64,000 nt of DNA, taken from positions 62,001 to 126,000 of the forward strand of contig JAXHMA010000005.1 of the NCBI GenBank assembly GCA_034521835.1. Direction: 5' to 3'. Position numbers and translations under genes: made by a program. Source of the stretch: JAMQKA01 sp034521835. Lineage in GTDB: Bacteria; Bacteroidota; Rhodothermia; Balneolales; Balneolaceae. The notes under the pieces are model-generated. The model was not told the origin of the DNA. It searched no databases and worked only from the letters and a program-made list of their open reading frames with translations. Every line of letters begins with the position of its first letter. Position 1 is the first letter of the stretch. Below are positions 1 through 8,927 of this stretch, piece by piece.

Positions 1-1704
1 GTGGGCCGCTTCGGTGACCGATCGGAAATCGGTTTGTGTAAGCACATCCCGGTACCCGTTATCTAAGTATTGGGCCTGATCTCTCGACTGCTCAAGTATC
101 CTATCAATTTTTTCCTGAATTGAGGGTTTCTGTTCAAGTTTTTCTCGTATAGTTGAGATCGGCGTCTGAAAGGGAACATGCAAAATATGCATGCCCTCAA
201 CAGTACCGGCTTCCTGTTTACCGGCAGATATAAATTGAGCAAGCCGCAACAGATCAGTTTCATGTTCAGGGTTAGCCAGCGCTGCTATGAGATGCCGGGG
301 CTTGCTTGTACTCAATGGACGAAGTTCAGGGATCCACTCTTCAACTTCCTCCTGCTCTGCATCTTCGGTTGGCAGCCGGAATAAACTCCACCCATGTTCT
401 TGCCAGCGCTCTCTGAATTGAGGTATTGCGTGGTCGATCTCCACCTTGCCTCGTCCCCATATCAAATACCACGCAAGGCTTGCAACAATGAGAATAACAA
501 CAGCAATTTGTGCAAATGGCCCGGAATACACAATAACGCCGAGGCAACCGATCGCCGCAATCACCTGTCCAAAAGGATTGCCCGGTGTTCGATAGGTTGG
601 CTTATACCAGTCCGGATTAGCAGCACGCAGCACCACACAGCCAATATTAAGTGCCGCATAGCTATAGAGTTGCAACACGCTGGCAATTTTGGCCAGATCC
701 TCCAGGCTTTCTATCAGCAAAAAAAACAGTGCCAGGATACCGGTGAACAGGATCGCCCGGTAGGGTGTTAATAGTTTTTTGTGGATTTTACTCAGCCAGT
801 TCGGCACCATCCGGTCGCGGGCCATCGCCAGGTTGATACGGGAGGAGGCCATAATACTGGCATTTGCCGAGGAAAGGGTAGCCAGCAATCCCGCAAAAAT
901 AATCGCCACTCCTCCAAAGCCCCCCAGCATCTGTCGGGCGGCGGTAGTCAACGGGTCTCGCACTTCTCGAATAGTAGCCTGTGGAAAAATACCGGCGATA
1001 ACAAGAAGAATAACGATATATAAAACCGTGACCAGTGCCACAGAACCGATAAGCGCGCGCGGCAGATTCTTGGAAGGTTCCTTGATCTCTTCAGCAACGG
1101 CGGCAATCTTCACAAATCCCAGGAAGGATACAAAAACAAGCGCCGTAGTGCTGTAGATAGGATCTGTTCCCATTGGGAAAAAAGGATTGAGATTGGTTGG
1201 TTCTATATGGAAAAATCCCACAAAACTGAATCCACCGAGAATAACAAGTAGGGCTAAAACCACAACAACCTGCGTGCGTCCTGACTCTTTAGCCCCGATG
1301 ATGTTTAGCACCACCAGCAGTACTCCACCCAGGAAAGCACCCCAAAAAGGCGAAAGTGGCAAAATCTGGCTCAGGTATTCTCCCAGTCCGAACAGGTAGA
1401 AGGAGATGGCAAACGTTAGGCTCAGCCATATTCCCACACCGGAAATAGCACCGAACGCCGGACCTAGTGAACGCGATACAAAAAAGTAGTCTCCACCACT
1501 GGTGGGCATGCCGGTAGCCAGTTCTGCTGCACTTGATGCTGTAATAATACAGATGACGCCCGATATGAGATAGGCAAAAATGGCAGCGGGCCCCGTAAGT
1601 TCCAGGGCAACACCCGCTAGTAGGAAAATTCCGGCCCCAATCATGGTACCCGCACCGATTGTAAGCGCATCCCAAAATCCTAACTCTCTTCGTAAATCTG
1701 CCAT
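1..1704 (-). CDS. APC-family amino acid permease with C-terminal UspA-like domain (3' end beyond window)
   Basis: The minus-strand frame is open from the ATG at 1702-1704 to the window edge (568 codons), so the C-terminus is missing. The protein starts MADLRRELGFWDALTIGAG, followed by the G-rich first helix (GAGTMIGAGIFLLAG) typical of the amino acid-polyamine-organocation superfamily, and about 12 hydrophobic segments up to roughly residue 430. The hydrophilic tail from about residue 460 (LIAALANPEHETDLLRLA) resembles a universal stress protein domain, an arrangement known in cationic amino acid transporter-like permeases. It probably imports amino acids across the inner membrane. The substrate cannot be read from the sequence, and the UspA-like part is incomplete here. 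Confidence 0.85.
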   Translation of the reverse strand, partial: MADLRRELGFWDALTIGAGTMIGAGIFLLAGVALELTGPAAIFAYLISGVICIITASSAAELATGMPTSGGDYFFVSRSLGPAFGAISGVGIWLSLTFAISFYLFGLGEYLSQILPLSPFWGAFLGGVLLVVLNIIGAKESGRTQVVVVLALLVILGGFSFVGFFHIEPTNLNPFFPMGTDPIYSTTALVFVSFLGFVKIAAVAEEIKEPSKNLPRALIGSVALVTVLYIVILLVIAGIFPQATIREVRDPLTTAARQMLGGFGGVAIIFAGLLATLSSANASIMASSRINLAMARDRMVPNWLSKIHKKLLTPYRAILFTGILALFFLLIESLEDLAKIASVLQLYSYAALNIGCVVLRAANPDWYKPTYRTPGNPFGQVIAAIGCLGVIVYSGPFAQIAVVILIVASLAWYLIWGRGKVEIDHAIPQFRERWQEHGWSLFRLPTEDAEQEEVEEWIPELRPLSTSKPRHLIAALANPEHETDLLRLAQFISAGKQEAGTVEGMHILHVPFQTPISTIREKLEQKPSIQEKIDRILEQSRDQAQYLDNGYRDVLTQTDFRSVTEAAH

Positions 1705-1933
1705 ATGGTACTAAGTTCGTTTTAAAAGTAAACTCCCAACGTATCTTCAGAAGAGGGAGTTCAATTAAATGCCGAGGATATTTGTCAGGCCAAACCACAA
1801 TACAAAGTTTCAAGTCATAATAAAACCAGCATCTAAATCCAATTACAAATATAGGCTAAAAATCTGGCAGGGATATGGTATCTGCTTCAGGGAAATAAAA
1901 GTACTGGCGGTTTAAAAGATGGTTTAATAGCTG

Positions 1934-1941
1934 TACTTTTG
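1934..1941 (+). promoter_or_regulatory. Possible Bacteroidota-type -7 box for the M48 protease
   Basis: TACTTTTG matches TAnnTTTG and lies 35 nt before the ATG at 1977. No clear TTG -33 box is seen upstream, so this is tentative. Confidence 0.35.
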
Positions 1942-1976
1942 TGAAAGTGAAAAAAGCTTGATCAAAAAGTTGCCGC

Positions 1977-3212
1977 ATGAATATCTACGGAATCATTATT
2001 CTGGTCACACTGCTGGCCGATTATCTGTTAAATTTGGTAGCCGATTTAAAAAATCTGAAAGCTCTTAAGCCGGAACTACCTGACGAATTTGAAGGTGTCT
2101 ATGATGAAGAAACCTACCGGCGCTCGCAGGAATATACGCGCGTCAACACCAAGTTTGGATTTGTCAGCTCGGCCTTTAGCCTGGCAATAATTCTGGTGTT
2201 TTGGTTTGCCGGGGGATTCAACTGGCTGGACCAGATTGTGCGTGGATGGGAGTTGGGCGCCATCTGGACCGGCCTGGCGTATATCGGTATTCTGATTCTG
2301 GCGAAGAGTATTCTCTCGCTGCCGTTCAGCATCTACTCCACATTTGTGATTGAGGAGCGCTTCGACTTTAACAAAACCACGCCCAAAACCTTTGTGCTTG
2401 ATATGTTGAAAGGCCTGGGTCTGGGCATCCTTCTTGGCGGGCCGCTGCTGGCGGGCATCCTGGCCTTCTTCACTTATTTTGAAACCTACGGCTGGCTCTA
2501 CGCCTGGGGTGCGGTTACGGCTTTCACGCTGTTTGTACAGTTCATCGCCCCCACCTGGATTATGCCACTGTTCAACGATTTTGAACCGCTGGAGGATGGT
2601 GAGCTCCGCCAGAAAATTGAGGATATGGCCGACAGCGTCAACTTTCCACTGCAGGGTATTTTCGTGATGGACGGCTCCAAGCGCTCCTCCAAATCGAACG
2701 CTTTTTTTACGGGCTTTGGCAACAACAAGCGAATTGCCCTGTACGACACGCTCATCGAAAAACACACTGACGACGAGTTGGTGGCCGTGCTGGCCCACGA
2801 GGTGGGACACTACAAGAAAAAGCATATCATACAGAATATGGCGATCAGCATCCTGCAGACGGGCGTGATGTTCTTTTTGCTCTCCGTCTTCCTAAACGCG
2901 CAGGGGCTGTATGATGCCTTCTATATGGAGCAGTCATCGGTGTATGTGGGACTCATCTTCTTCGGCATGCTCTACGCGCCCATCGATATGATCCTCTCCA
3001 TCTTTATGCAGATCATCTCCCGCAAGCACGAGTTCCAGGCCGACCGCTTCGCCGCTGAAACCACCCATGCGCCGGAGACGATGGTGCAGGCGCTCAAGAA
3101 GCTCTCCAAAGACAACCTCTCGAATCTGACGCCGCACCCGTTTTATGTGTTCCTGAACTACTCGCACCCGCCGGTACTACAGCGGATTGAGGCGATACGA
3201 AAAAGCATGTAG
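1977..3212 (+). CDS. M48 family metalloprotease (Ste24/CAAX prenyl protease 1-like)
   Basis: 411 residues, matching the Ste24/CAAX-protease branch of peptidase family M48. The zinc motif HEVGH lies at residues 274-278 and the third ligand is probably E352 in HEFQADRFAA. Hydrophobic segments occur near residues 1-20, 60-80, 100-125, 145-190 and on either side of the catalytic motif, as in the integral-membrane Ste24 fold. In bacteria these proteins are thought to take part in membrane-protein quality control rather than CAAX processing; that is family inference. The gene is monocistronic and converges with the ferritin gene, with only 14 bp between the stop codons. Confidence 0.9.
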   Translation: MNIYGIIILVTLLADYLLNLVADLKNLKALKPELPDEFEGVYDEETYRRSQEYTRVNTKFGFVSSAFSLAIILVFWFAGGFNWLDQIVRGWELGAIWTGLAYIGILILAKSILSLPFSIYSTFVIEERFDFNKTTPKTFVLDMLKGLGLGILLGGPLLAGILAFFTYFETYGWLYAWGAVTAFTLFVQFIAPTWIMPLFNDFEPLEDGELRQKIEDMADSVNFPLQGIFVMDGSKRSSKSNAFFTGFGNNKRIALYDTLIEKHTDDELVAVLAHEVGHYKKKHIIQNMAISILQTGVMFFLLSVFLNAQGLYDAFYMEQSSVYVGLIFFGMLYAPIDMILSIFMQIISRKHEFQADRFAAETTHAPETMVQALKKLSKDNLSNLTPHPFYVFLNYSHPPVLQRIEAIRKSM

Positions 3213-3226
3213 CATTCAATGCGGGA

Positions 3227-3748
3227 TTACTCTTCGGCTCCACTCTCCTCATTCCCTTCGTTCTGTCGTTGCCCCAGTTCGCGGTCCAGGTCCAGCAGTG
3301 CGGAGTTGTCACCTTCTATCATGTTGAGGCGCTCCAGGATGTTGTCGGTGACCTCTTCCTCTTCTACTTGCTCATCGATAAACCAGTGTAGCAGGGTTTG
3401 TAGCGGGTAATCTTTTTCTTCCTGGGCCAGACTGTAGAGCTTGTGAATACGCTGGGAGATATACCGCTCGTGTTTCAGGGCCCGCTCAAAGGCATCCTGC
3501 GGAGAGTCTAGCGATGCATCCGGCGCATCCAGTGTTTTGAGCTCTACTTCCGCCCCACGGCGCAACAGGTGATTATAAAACTTCATGCCGTGTTCTAATT
3601 CTTCTTCCCACTGTACCTTCATCCAGCGAGCAAAGCCATCCAGGTTTTTAGATTCGAACCAGGCAGAATATCCCAGGTATAAATAGGCCGAGTAGAACTC
3701 AGCTTGAATCTGATCATTAACTTCATCTATAATTTTTTGTTTCACCAT
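3227..3748 (-). CDS. Ferritin (non-haem, bacterial FtnA type)
   Basis: 173 residues, the usual ferritin length. It forms a four-helix bundle with ferroxidase-type residues: Glu in QAEFYSAYLYLGYSAWF (helix A), EEELEHGMKFYNHL with the ExxH pair (helix B), and HWFIDEQVEEEE with the ExxQ(V)E pair (helix D). It should store iron as a ferrihydrite core in the cytoplasm and limit Fenton chemistry. The C-terminus is a short acidic tail (EGNEESGAEE). A GAGGT-type ribosome site lies just before the ATG at 3746-3748. It has no operon partner. Confidence 0.92.
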   Translation of the reverse strand: MVKQKIIDEVNDQIQAEFYSAYLYLGYSAWFESKNLDGFARWMKVQWEEELEHGMKFYNHLLRRGAEVELKTLDAPDASLDSPQDAFERALKHERYISQRIHKLYSLAQEEKDYPLQTLLHWFIDEQVEEEEVTDNILERLNMIEGDNSALLDLDRELGQRQNEGNEESGAEE

Positions 3749-3872
3749 TGTTTGTACCTCATTGAGTTATTGCAAGTTAGATCTTTTCGCATCCCGCCAC
3801 GCGCTAAAGTAAATAATGTTAAATCCAGTTACTATCTGAAAGTAGCTTTCCAGGCAGCCATTTTGTGGAAAA

Positions 3873-4055
3873 GAGGACCCCTCAAAGCATAAAAGAATCA
3901 TCGACATCGCCGGGGTTTTACACTATACCGCTGCCCATTTCATCCAGAAGTTCTTTTCCAGAGAAGGAGGGCAGGAGGATTGAAACATCATACGAAGCAG
4001 TTTTAAATGTTGGTGTAGCCATCTCCCTAAATCCCTCTTTTCTAAGAGGGACTTT
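3873..4055. repeat. Intergenic repeat, modules X and Y, next to the R-M gene stop codon
   Basis: Module X (about 3931-3985) starts CTGCCCATTTC and ends GGGCAGGAGGATTGA. Module Y (about 4019-4050) is ATCTCCCTAAATCCCTC followed by a hairpin, CCCTCTT-ttct-AAGAGGG (4033-4050). Degenerate copies of both lie at 7228-7483, on the other side of the R-M gene. Module Y ends about 10 nt from the R-M stop codon. The gene-free stretch 3749-4060 holds nothing else recognisable. Confidence 0.6.
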
Positions 4056-4060
4056 TAATA

Positions 4061-7000
4061 TTAATCCTCGGTCACGGCCCGCATCTGATCTTGAATTTTT
4101 ACCGTCTCAACGCTCACGGTACACACTCTCTTCAGCAGATCGATAACCTGCTCTTTGTAATCCTGAAAATCGTAGTCGTTGAAGTGCTCCTGAATGGTAT
4201 CGTCGCGACTTTTGCGCTCCTTGCGATAGTAGCAGATCCACTCGAGGGCCGTGCGGTTGCCCAGCTTGTACCGCCACGCGTCGTCGGGGATGCCGTGCAG
4301 GGTGGACTTTTCATCCAGCTGCAGGGTGCCGTTTTCGTGATCGGCTTTGAGCTTGGTTTTAGGCGCCCGGTCCAGATCAAAGTCGGTTTCAACCAGCTTA
4401 AGGTCATAAGGTTCGACCTCTTCGTAATTCAGGTGCAGCTCCATGAGCTGCTCACCCCACTCCACCCACTGACCAAAATTATCGTGAAAGGGAATGCGCG
4501 GGAAGTCGCGCTTAAGGTTCAGCTTGTATTTCTCGCGATAGGCGGGATTGTTAAGCACCGCATACACGTAGTGGAAAACGTCTTTTTTGCTGATGGATTC
4601 ATCCCCGTAATGCTCCCGAAACTGCTGCAATCCCCAGTCGGTTATATTGACAATTTTATTATCGTCATCATCAAACCAGTGGAGCGGAATGCATTGTGAA
4701 TCACCGGTAAAATGAAGGTCAGTAATGGTTTCTGAAGCCAGCGAATAAAAATCTTTGTTATTACCCGGGGAATTAATAGCGATAAACGTGTTGGTTTTAT
4801 CTTCCCGAAAAATTTCCGGCCATTGATAAGTCATTCCATTAAAGTGCTTATCAAAATAGTGCCAGCGCTTGTGGAAAGGCCGGTATTGACTGCGGACGAT
4901 ATTTTGTTCATCAAATGATTTTTCAATGTGCCGATCTAAATATTTTTCCAACTCCCGATCCCATTTAATCAGATATTTATCCTCAAATTCTTCATCGGCT
5001 TCCAGCGTTTGCTGATAGATATCCACGAAATACTTCATCTTGTTTTTCAGGTGCTCTTTGTCCATATCATACACCCAATCGTCGCGCTGACTTTTCACGC
5101 CACTTGAAAATAACTTAAAAATAGCCTTCTTAGATTTCCCCTTCTTCACATCCTTGTCGATAAGCGGAACCAGATCCTCAAAATTATTGTCGGCCAGTTT
5201 TAGCCAGTTATGCTTTTTGCTGGGATGAATGTGCTTGAAGGAAATTTCTCTGAAGTCAGATTCCCGCAAATATTTAAGCTTATCTTCGGCAATTTCCATT
5301 TCAGGACGACGGGCATAATGAATACTGCATGGTTCATCGCGGTCATTTTCTTCACGACGCACCATAAATGAAATGGCAACGCCGGTCTGTATTCCAAAAA
5401 CATTATGCGTAGTACCCGAAAGTTTTGGATTGGCCCGCACATCACCACCCAAATCCACGATATAGATATCCGAAAACTCTTCACCGACCACCTTTCGAAA
5501 TCCATCAAAGGCTACTGCATTAATAAATGACCGGTTGGTTATAAAAGATATAATTCCATTCTCACTCAGCCGATCGCTGGCCCAGCGGAAAAAGCGGGTG
5601 TACATATCATATACCACGATCTGGTTTTGCGCTGTACCTTCTTTGATGTAGGTGTCCCTGATGCGCTGGTCGATTCGCTGGTAGGCGCGGTTGGCATTCT
5701 GGTAGTTGTAGTTTTCCTGCTTGGCGCTGTAGGGCGGATTGCCCATCACTACCGAAATTTTTCGCTCGTTCTGCCGCTGTATGCGCTCGGTGTTTTCGGT
5801 ACTGAAACCAAACAGGTCGTCCTGCTTGCCCACGCGCTTAAAGCCCAGATTGTCCAGCGTATCCACAAACACGATGTTTTCGAACTCTTTGTAGTCGTCC
5901 ATCCGCTGTTTGTAGGTAAACTCGATGTTGAGGTTGGCGATGTAGTACGGCAGAATGGCCACCTCGTTGGCATGCATCTCGTTTTCGTATTTGTAGGGCA
6001 GCTTGTCGGGCGGCATATATTCAATCAGGTCGGTCATGAAGGTGCCCGTGCCGGCGGCGGGATCCAGAATTTCTACATTTTTATCACTTAGTAGCCGACC
6101 AAAATGTCTGTTTAGCAGGTAATCGGTGCTGCGGATCATAAAGTCCACAATCTCGTTGGGCGTATAAAACACGCCCAGGCGGTCGGCCGCCTTGGGATTA
6201 TAGATGTGATAGAAGTTCTCGTAGATCACCTTCAGGAACTTCTGCTTTTCGTGGTAATTGCTGATGGAAGCCGCCTCAGCTTTTATCACTTTGTAGTAAT
6301 CCTCGATGTTAACCATCGTGCGACGGCGCACATCGCCGGTAAAGAAGGTATTGACTACTTCCTGCAGCTCTTTGGCGATATTATTTTCGCGGTGAAAGTG
6401 CGACTCGTCAAAGACGGAGCTGAAAATTTCGTCCGTAAGAATATGCTGAATCATCATCTCCCGCACATCTTCGAAGGTTACATCCTCGTGAATCGACTCT
6501 TGGCAGAGTTTCAAAAATTCGGTGCGCGCCTGCTGAAACTTTTCATTTGTCTCAGCCTGTTTCTCAATCATTTCGCGTAAAGCTTCGAGCACATTGGGCA
6601 GATCTTCCTTGAATTGCTCGATTGCCTCGCGAAAACTGCGCACTTCCGGCCGCTGATATTCAATAAAGCGGGTGAGCAACGCATCCAGCCCCTCGGCGTC
6701 TTTCATTGACTTGCGCATCACCTCTTCGCCCGCCTGGATAAGCACGGCCGTTTCCGAATCCTCAAAAAGGATATTATCGGTGGGATAACCCTTATCAATT
6801 TTATTTTGTATCTCCGCATCCAGATCGTCGTAGGTATCTTTGCTCTCCCAGAACCCCCATTCCAGGCGCAGGGCGTCCTTAACAGTACCATCCGGATAAA
6901 CCGTTTTGCCGTTGGGCAGTTTGTAGTCGAGTTCGGGTATGAGCAGAAAATCTTTTGTCTGGCAGTATTCGTTCAGCAACTTGTGAAAGGCATTGCGGAT

Positions 7001-7081
7001 GGACGTTTCTTTGCGCGTGCCGCCGTAGCGAATAACTTTTTCAACTTCTTTATGGTATTGTTCGATGAGATAATTTGACAT
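4061..7081 (-). CDS. Single-chain restriction-modification enzyme (N6-adenine methyltransferase-nuclease, type IIG/ISP-like)
   Basis: 1006 residues. The N-terminal part has a PD-ExK-like nuclease pattern (D64, then E79-S-K81 in WGFWESKD). A long helical linker follows (about 100-300). The methyltransferase domain then has SAM motif I (DPAAGTGTF, near residue 340) and catalytic motif IV NPPY (near 445), which indicates N6-adenine modification. The last roughly 450 residues resemble the target-recognition region of type ISP (LlaBIII-like) enzymes. Classical ISP enzymes are about 1,500 residues and carry a helicase between nuclease and methylase. No helicase motifs are seen here, so type IIG/IIL-like behaviour (cutting near the site without translocation) is more likely. 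No separate R, M or S genes flank it. Copies of the same intergenic repeat lie on both sides. Confidence 0.85.
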   Translation of the reverse strand: MSNYLIEQYHKEVEKVIRYGGTRKETSIRNAFHKLLNEYCQTKDFLLIPELDYKLPNGKTVYPDGTVKDALRLEWGFWESKDTYDDLDAEIQNKIDKGYPTDNILFEDSETAVLIQAGEEVMRKSMKDAEGLDALLTRFIEYQRPEVRSFREAIEQFKEDLPNVLEALREMIEKQAETNEKFQQARTEFLKLCQESIHEDVTFEDVREMMIQHILTDEIFSSVFDESHFHRENNIAKELQEVVNTFFTGDVRRRTMVNIEDYYKVIKAEAASISNYHEKQKFLKVIYENFYHIYNPKAADRLGVFYTPNEIVDFMIRSTDYLLNRHFGRLLSDKNVEILDPAAGTGTFMTDLIEYMPPDKLPYKYENEMHANEVAILPYYIANLNIEFTYKQRMDDYKEFENIVFVDTLDNLGFKRVGKQDDLFGFSTENTERIQRQNERKISVVMGNPPYSAKQENYNYQNANRAYQRIDQRIRDTYIKEGTAQNQIVVYDMYTRFFRWASDRLSENGIISFITNRSFINAVAFDGFRKVVGEEFSDIYIVDLGGDVRANPKLSGTTHNVFGIQTGVAISFMVRREENDRDEPCSIHYARRPEMEIAEDKLKYLRESDFREISFKHIHPSKKHNWLKLADNNFEDLVPLIDKDVKKGKSKKAIFKLFSSGVKSQRDDWVYDMDKEHLKNKMKYFVDIYQQTLEADEEFEDKYLIKWDRELEKYLDRHIEKSFDEQNIVRSQYRPFHKRWHYFDKHFNGMTYQWPEIFREDKTNTFIAINSPGNNKDFYSLASETITDLHFTGDSQCIPLHWFDDDDNKIVNITDWGLQQFREHYGDESISKKDVFHYVYAVLNNPAYREKYKLNLKRDFPRIPFHDNFGQWVEWGEQLMELHLNYEEVEPYDLKLVETDFDLDRAPKTKLKADHENGTLQLDEKSTLHGIPDDAWRYKLGNRTALEWICYYRKERKSRDDTIQEHFNDYDFQDYKEQVIDLLKRVCTVSVETVKIQDQMRAVTED

Positions 7082-7179
7082 ACAAATCCGCTATTCTCCC
7101 AAATTGATGCAGATGCATTAAATACTAAAGAAATAGCTTTTTAAAAAGTGAATTGACATGGCTACAGTTGGGTTAAGGG

Positions 7180-7500
7180 GAGCATGGTATTTCGCCAGGA
7201 GTTCCTCTGGGAAGTCTGCCTGCGCAGAGCCATTTCCTCCAAGGCTGCAGAAGCTTAGGCATAAGCAGAGAGGACAGGAGGATTGATCTAGTAGGGTAGT
7301 GAATCAGATTCCAGCAAACAATGTTGGCTTTGACACCGTTATTTTGGAGGATTTACACGAATCGATATTTGTAGATCAATTTTACACTTGGAGTGATCAA
7401 TCTCCCTAAGTCCCTCTTCTCTTTTGAGGGCTGCCCATTTCAACCATGCGTCCTTCCCTGAAATAGTGAGGACAGGATGATTCATACTTCACTATTTAAT
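7180..7500. repeat. Intergenic repeat copies (modules X, Y, X) upstream of the R-M gene
   Basis: Two module X copies (about 7228-7287, ending GGACAGGAGGATTGA; and 7431-7483, CTGCCCATTTCAACC to GACAGGATGATTC) flank one module Y (about 7395-7430, ATCTCCCTAAGTCCCTC with a weaker CCCTC/GAGGG stem). They match the copies at 3931-4050. Nothing coding is supported between 7082 and 7576. Confidence 0.55.
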
Positions 7501-7576
7501 CATTTATCTGATTTCAGCAGAGACCAATATTTTGTACCTTCAAACTCAGATTTTTTCTAACCAATGTGTACCTATC

Positions 7577-8698
7577 ATGCGCCTAGAAACCAAAGCCATC
7601 CATTCCGGTCTTGACGTTCTAAAAGAATCCCGTGCCGTTGTGCCGCCCATGTGCCCAAGCACCGTTTTTGAGCATGGGGATAAAGGGCATTTTGAACCCG
7701 GCGACCTGAACTATACGCGTGCCCAGAATCCCAACCGTGCCCAGCTGGAGGCACTGATTACCGATCTCGAAGAGGGGGCAGATACGGCTACCTTTTCTTC
7801 TGGAGTAGCTGCTGCTGCTGCCGTATTTCAGGCGCTGCAGCCCGGCGACCACATCATTATCCCCGAAGACGTGTATCATGGCAACCGCCAGCTGGTGAAA
7901 AAATTGATGGGGCCCTGGGGACTCAAAGCGGATTATGTGGATATGACCAATCTCAACAGTATTGAGGATGCAATCACCCAGGACACCAAGATGATCTGGA
8001 TTGAAACCCCCTCCAATCCGTTGCTGCAAATTACCGATATAAAGGCTGTGGTTGGATTGGTTGAGGGCAGAGATATCCTGGTTTGCGTGGATAACACCTG
8101 GCCGTCGCCCGTCAACCAGTTGCCGCTGGAGCTTGGGGCGGATCTGTCGCTGCATTCTACGACCAAATATTTTGGGGGACATAGTGATATACTGGGCGGC
8201 GCGGTCGTAGCGAAGGATAAAGAAGGAATTTTTAAAAAAATACGCGACATTCAGATTACTGCTGGCGCCGTTCCCTCCCCGCGCGATTGTTGGCTGTTGG
8301 CCCGCAGCATCCGCACGCTGCCCTACCGCATGCGTGGTCATAATGAAAATGCCGCCAAGGTTGCCCGGTTTCTGCAAGATCATCCAAAGGTGGGAAAAGT
8401 GTTTTTTCCGGGGCTTGAAAGTGATCCCGGACATAAAATAGCGAGAAGCCAAATGAGCGGTTTTGGAGGTATGGTCTCTTTTTTGGTGGATGGTGGTCGC
8501 GATGATACGCTAAGCGTAGTAAATGGCTCAACGCTTATTTTAAAGGCCACGAGTCTAGGTGGTGTGGAAAGCACCTGGGAGCACCGCCGCAGCAGTGAGG
8601 GCAAAGATTCCACAACACCCCAAAATCTGATCCGCATCAGCGTGGGCCTGGAACATCCGGATGATCTGATTGAAGACCTGGAGCAGGCTTTGGGATAA
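7577..8698 (+). CDS. Trans-sulfuration PLP-dependent enzyme (cystathionine gamma-synthase/beta-lyase family)
   Basis: 373 residues from the ATG at 7577. The 15 upstream in-frame codons do not align with the family, whose members begin like MRLETKAIHSG. PLP features include FSSGVAAAAAVFQAL (the SSGM-like cofactor loop), the Asp in CVDNTWPSP, and the Schiff-base lysine K197 in HSTTKYFGGHSD. The C-terminal SLGGVESTWEHR block is typical of cystathionine gamma-synthase and beta-lyase. It should act in methionine/cysteine interconversion in the cytosol. The exact reaction (gamma-synthase, beta-lyase or gamma-lyase) cannot be told from sequence alone. No methionine genes are adjacent. Confidence 0.85.
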   Translation: MRLETKAIHSGLDVLKESRAVVPPMCPSTVFEHGDKGHFEPGDLNYTRAQNPNRAQLEALITDLEEGADTATFSSGVAAAAAVFQALQPGDHIIIPEDVYHGNRQLVKKLMGPWGLKADYVDMTNLNSIEDAITQDTKMIWIETPSNPLLQITDIKAVVGLVEGRDILVCVDNTWPSPVNQLPLELGADLSLHSTTKYFGGHSDILGGAVVAKDKEGIFKKIRDIQITAGAVPSPRDCWLLARSIRTLPYRMRGHNENAAKVARFLQDHPKVGKVFFPGLESDPGHKIARSQMSGFGGMVSFLVDGGRDDTLSVVNGSTLILKATSLGGVESTWEHRRSSEGKDSTTPQNLIRISVGLEHPDDLIEDLEQALG

Positions 8699-8927
8699 TT
8701 CCCAGTCAATGGAGAACTATTCCGTTAAATGGATTGGATGTTCAACGTTGTATTGTTTTGGAAGATCCCAAACACCGTTAATAGCGATCCATTAGCATTT
8801 TTTAAATCAGCTTTGCCTGCATTTTGAACTCATTTCATTAATTATGATCTTATAGATACTGATTTTCTTCTTTTTTGGGAGATCATTTATCGCTCTTAAC
8901 ATTTAACAGATATAATCCGAAAGCAGC

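Noticed and set aside
394..1399. Plus-strand open frames of 70-125 codons
   Set aside because: They are shadows of the permease, whose minus-strand frame is open throughout with a clear transporter sequence.
7532..7576. Upstream in-frame start for the trans-sulfuration enzyme
   Set aside because: The 15 extra residues match nothing in the family; homologues start at MRLETKAIHSG.
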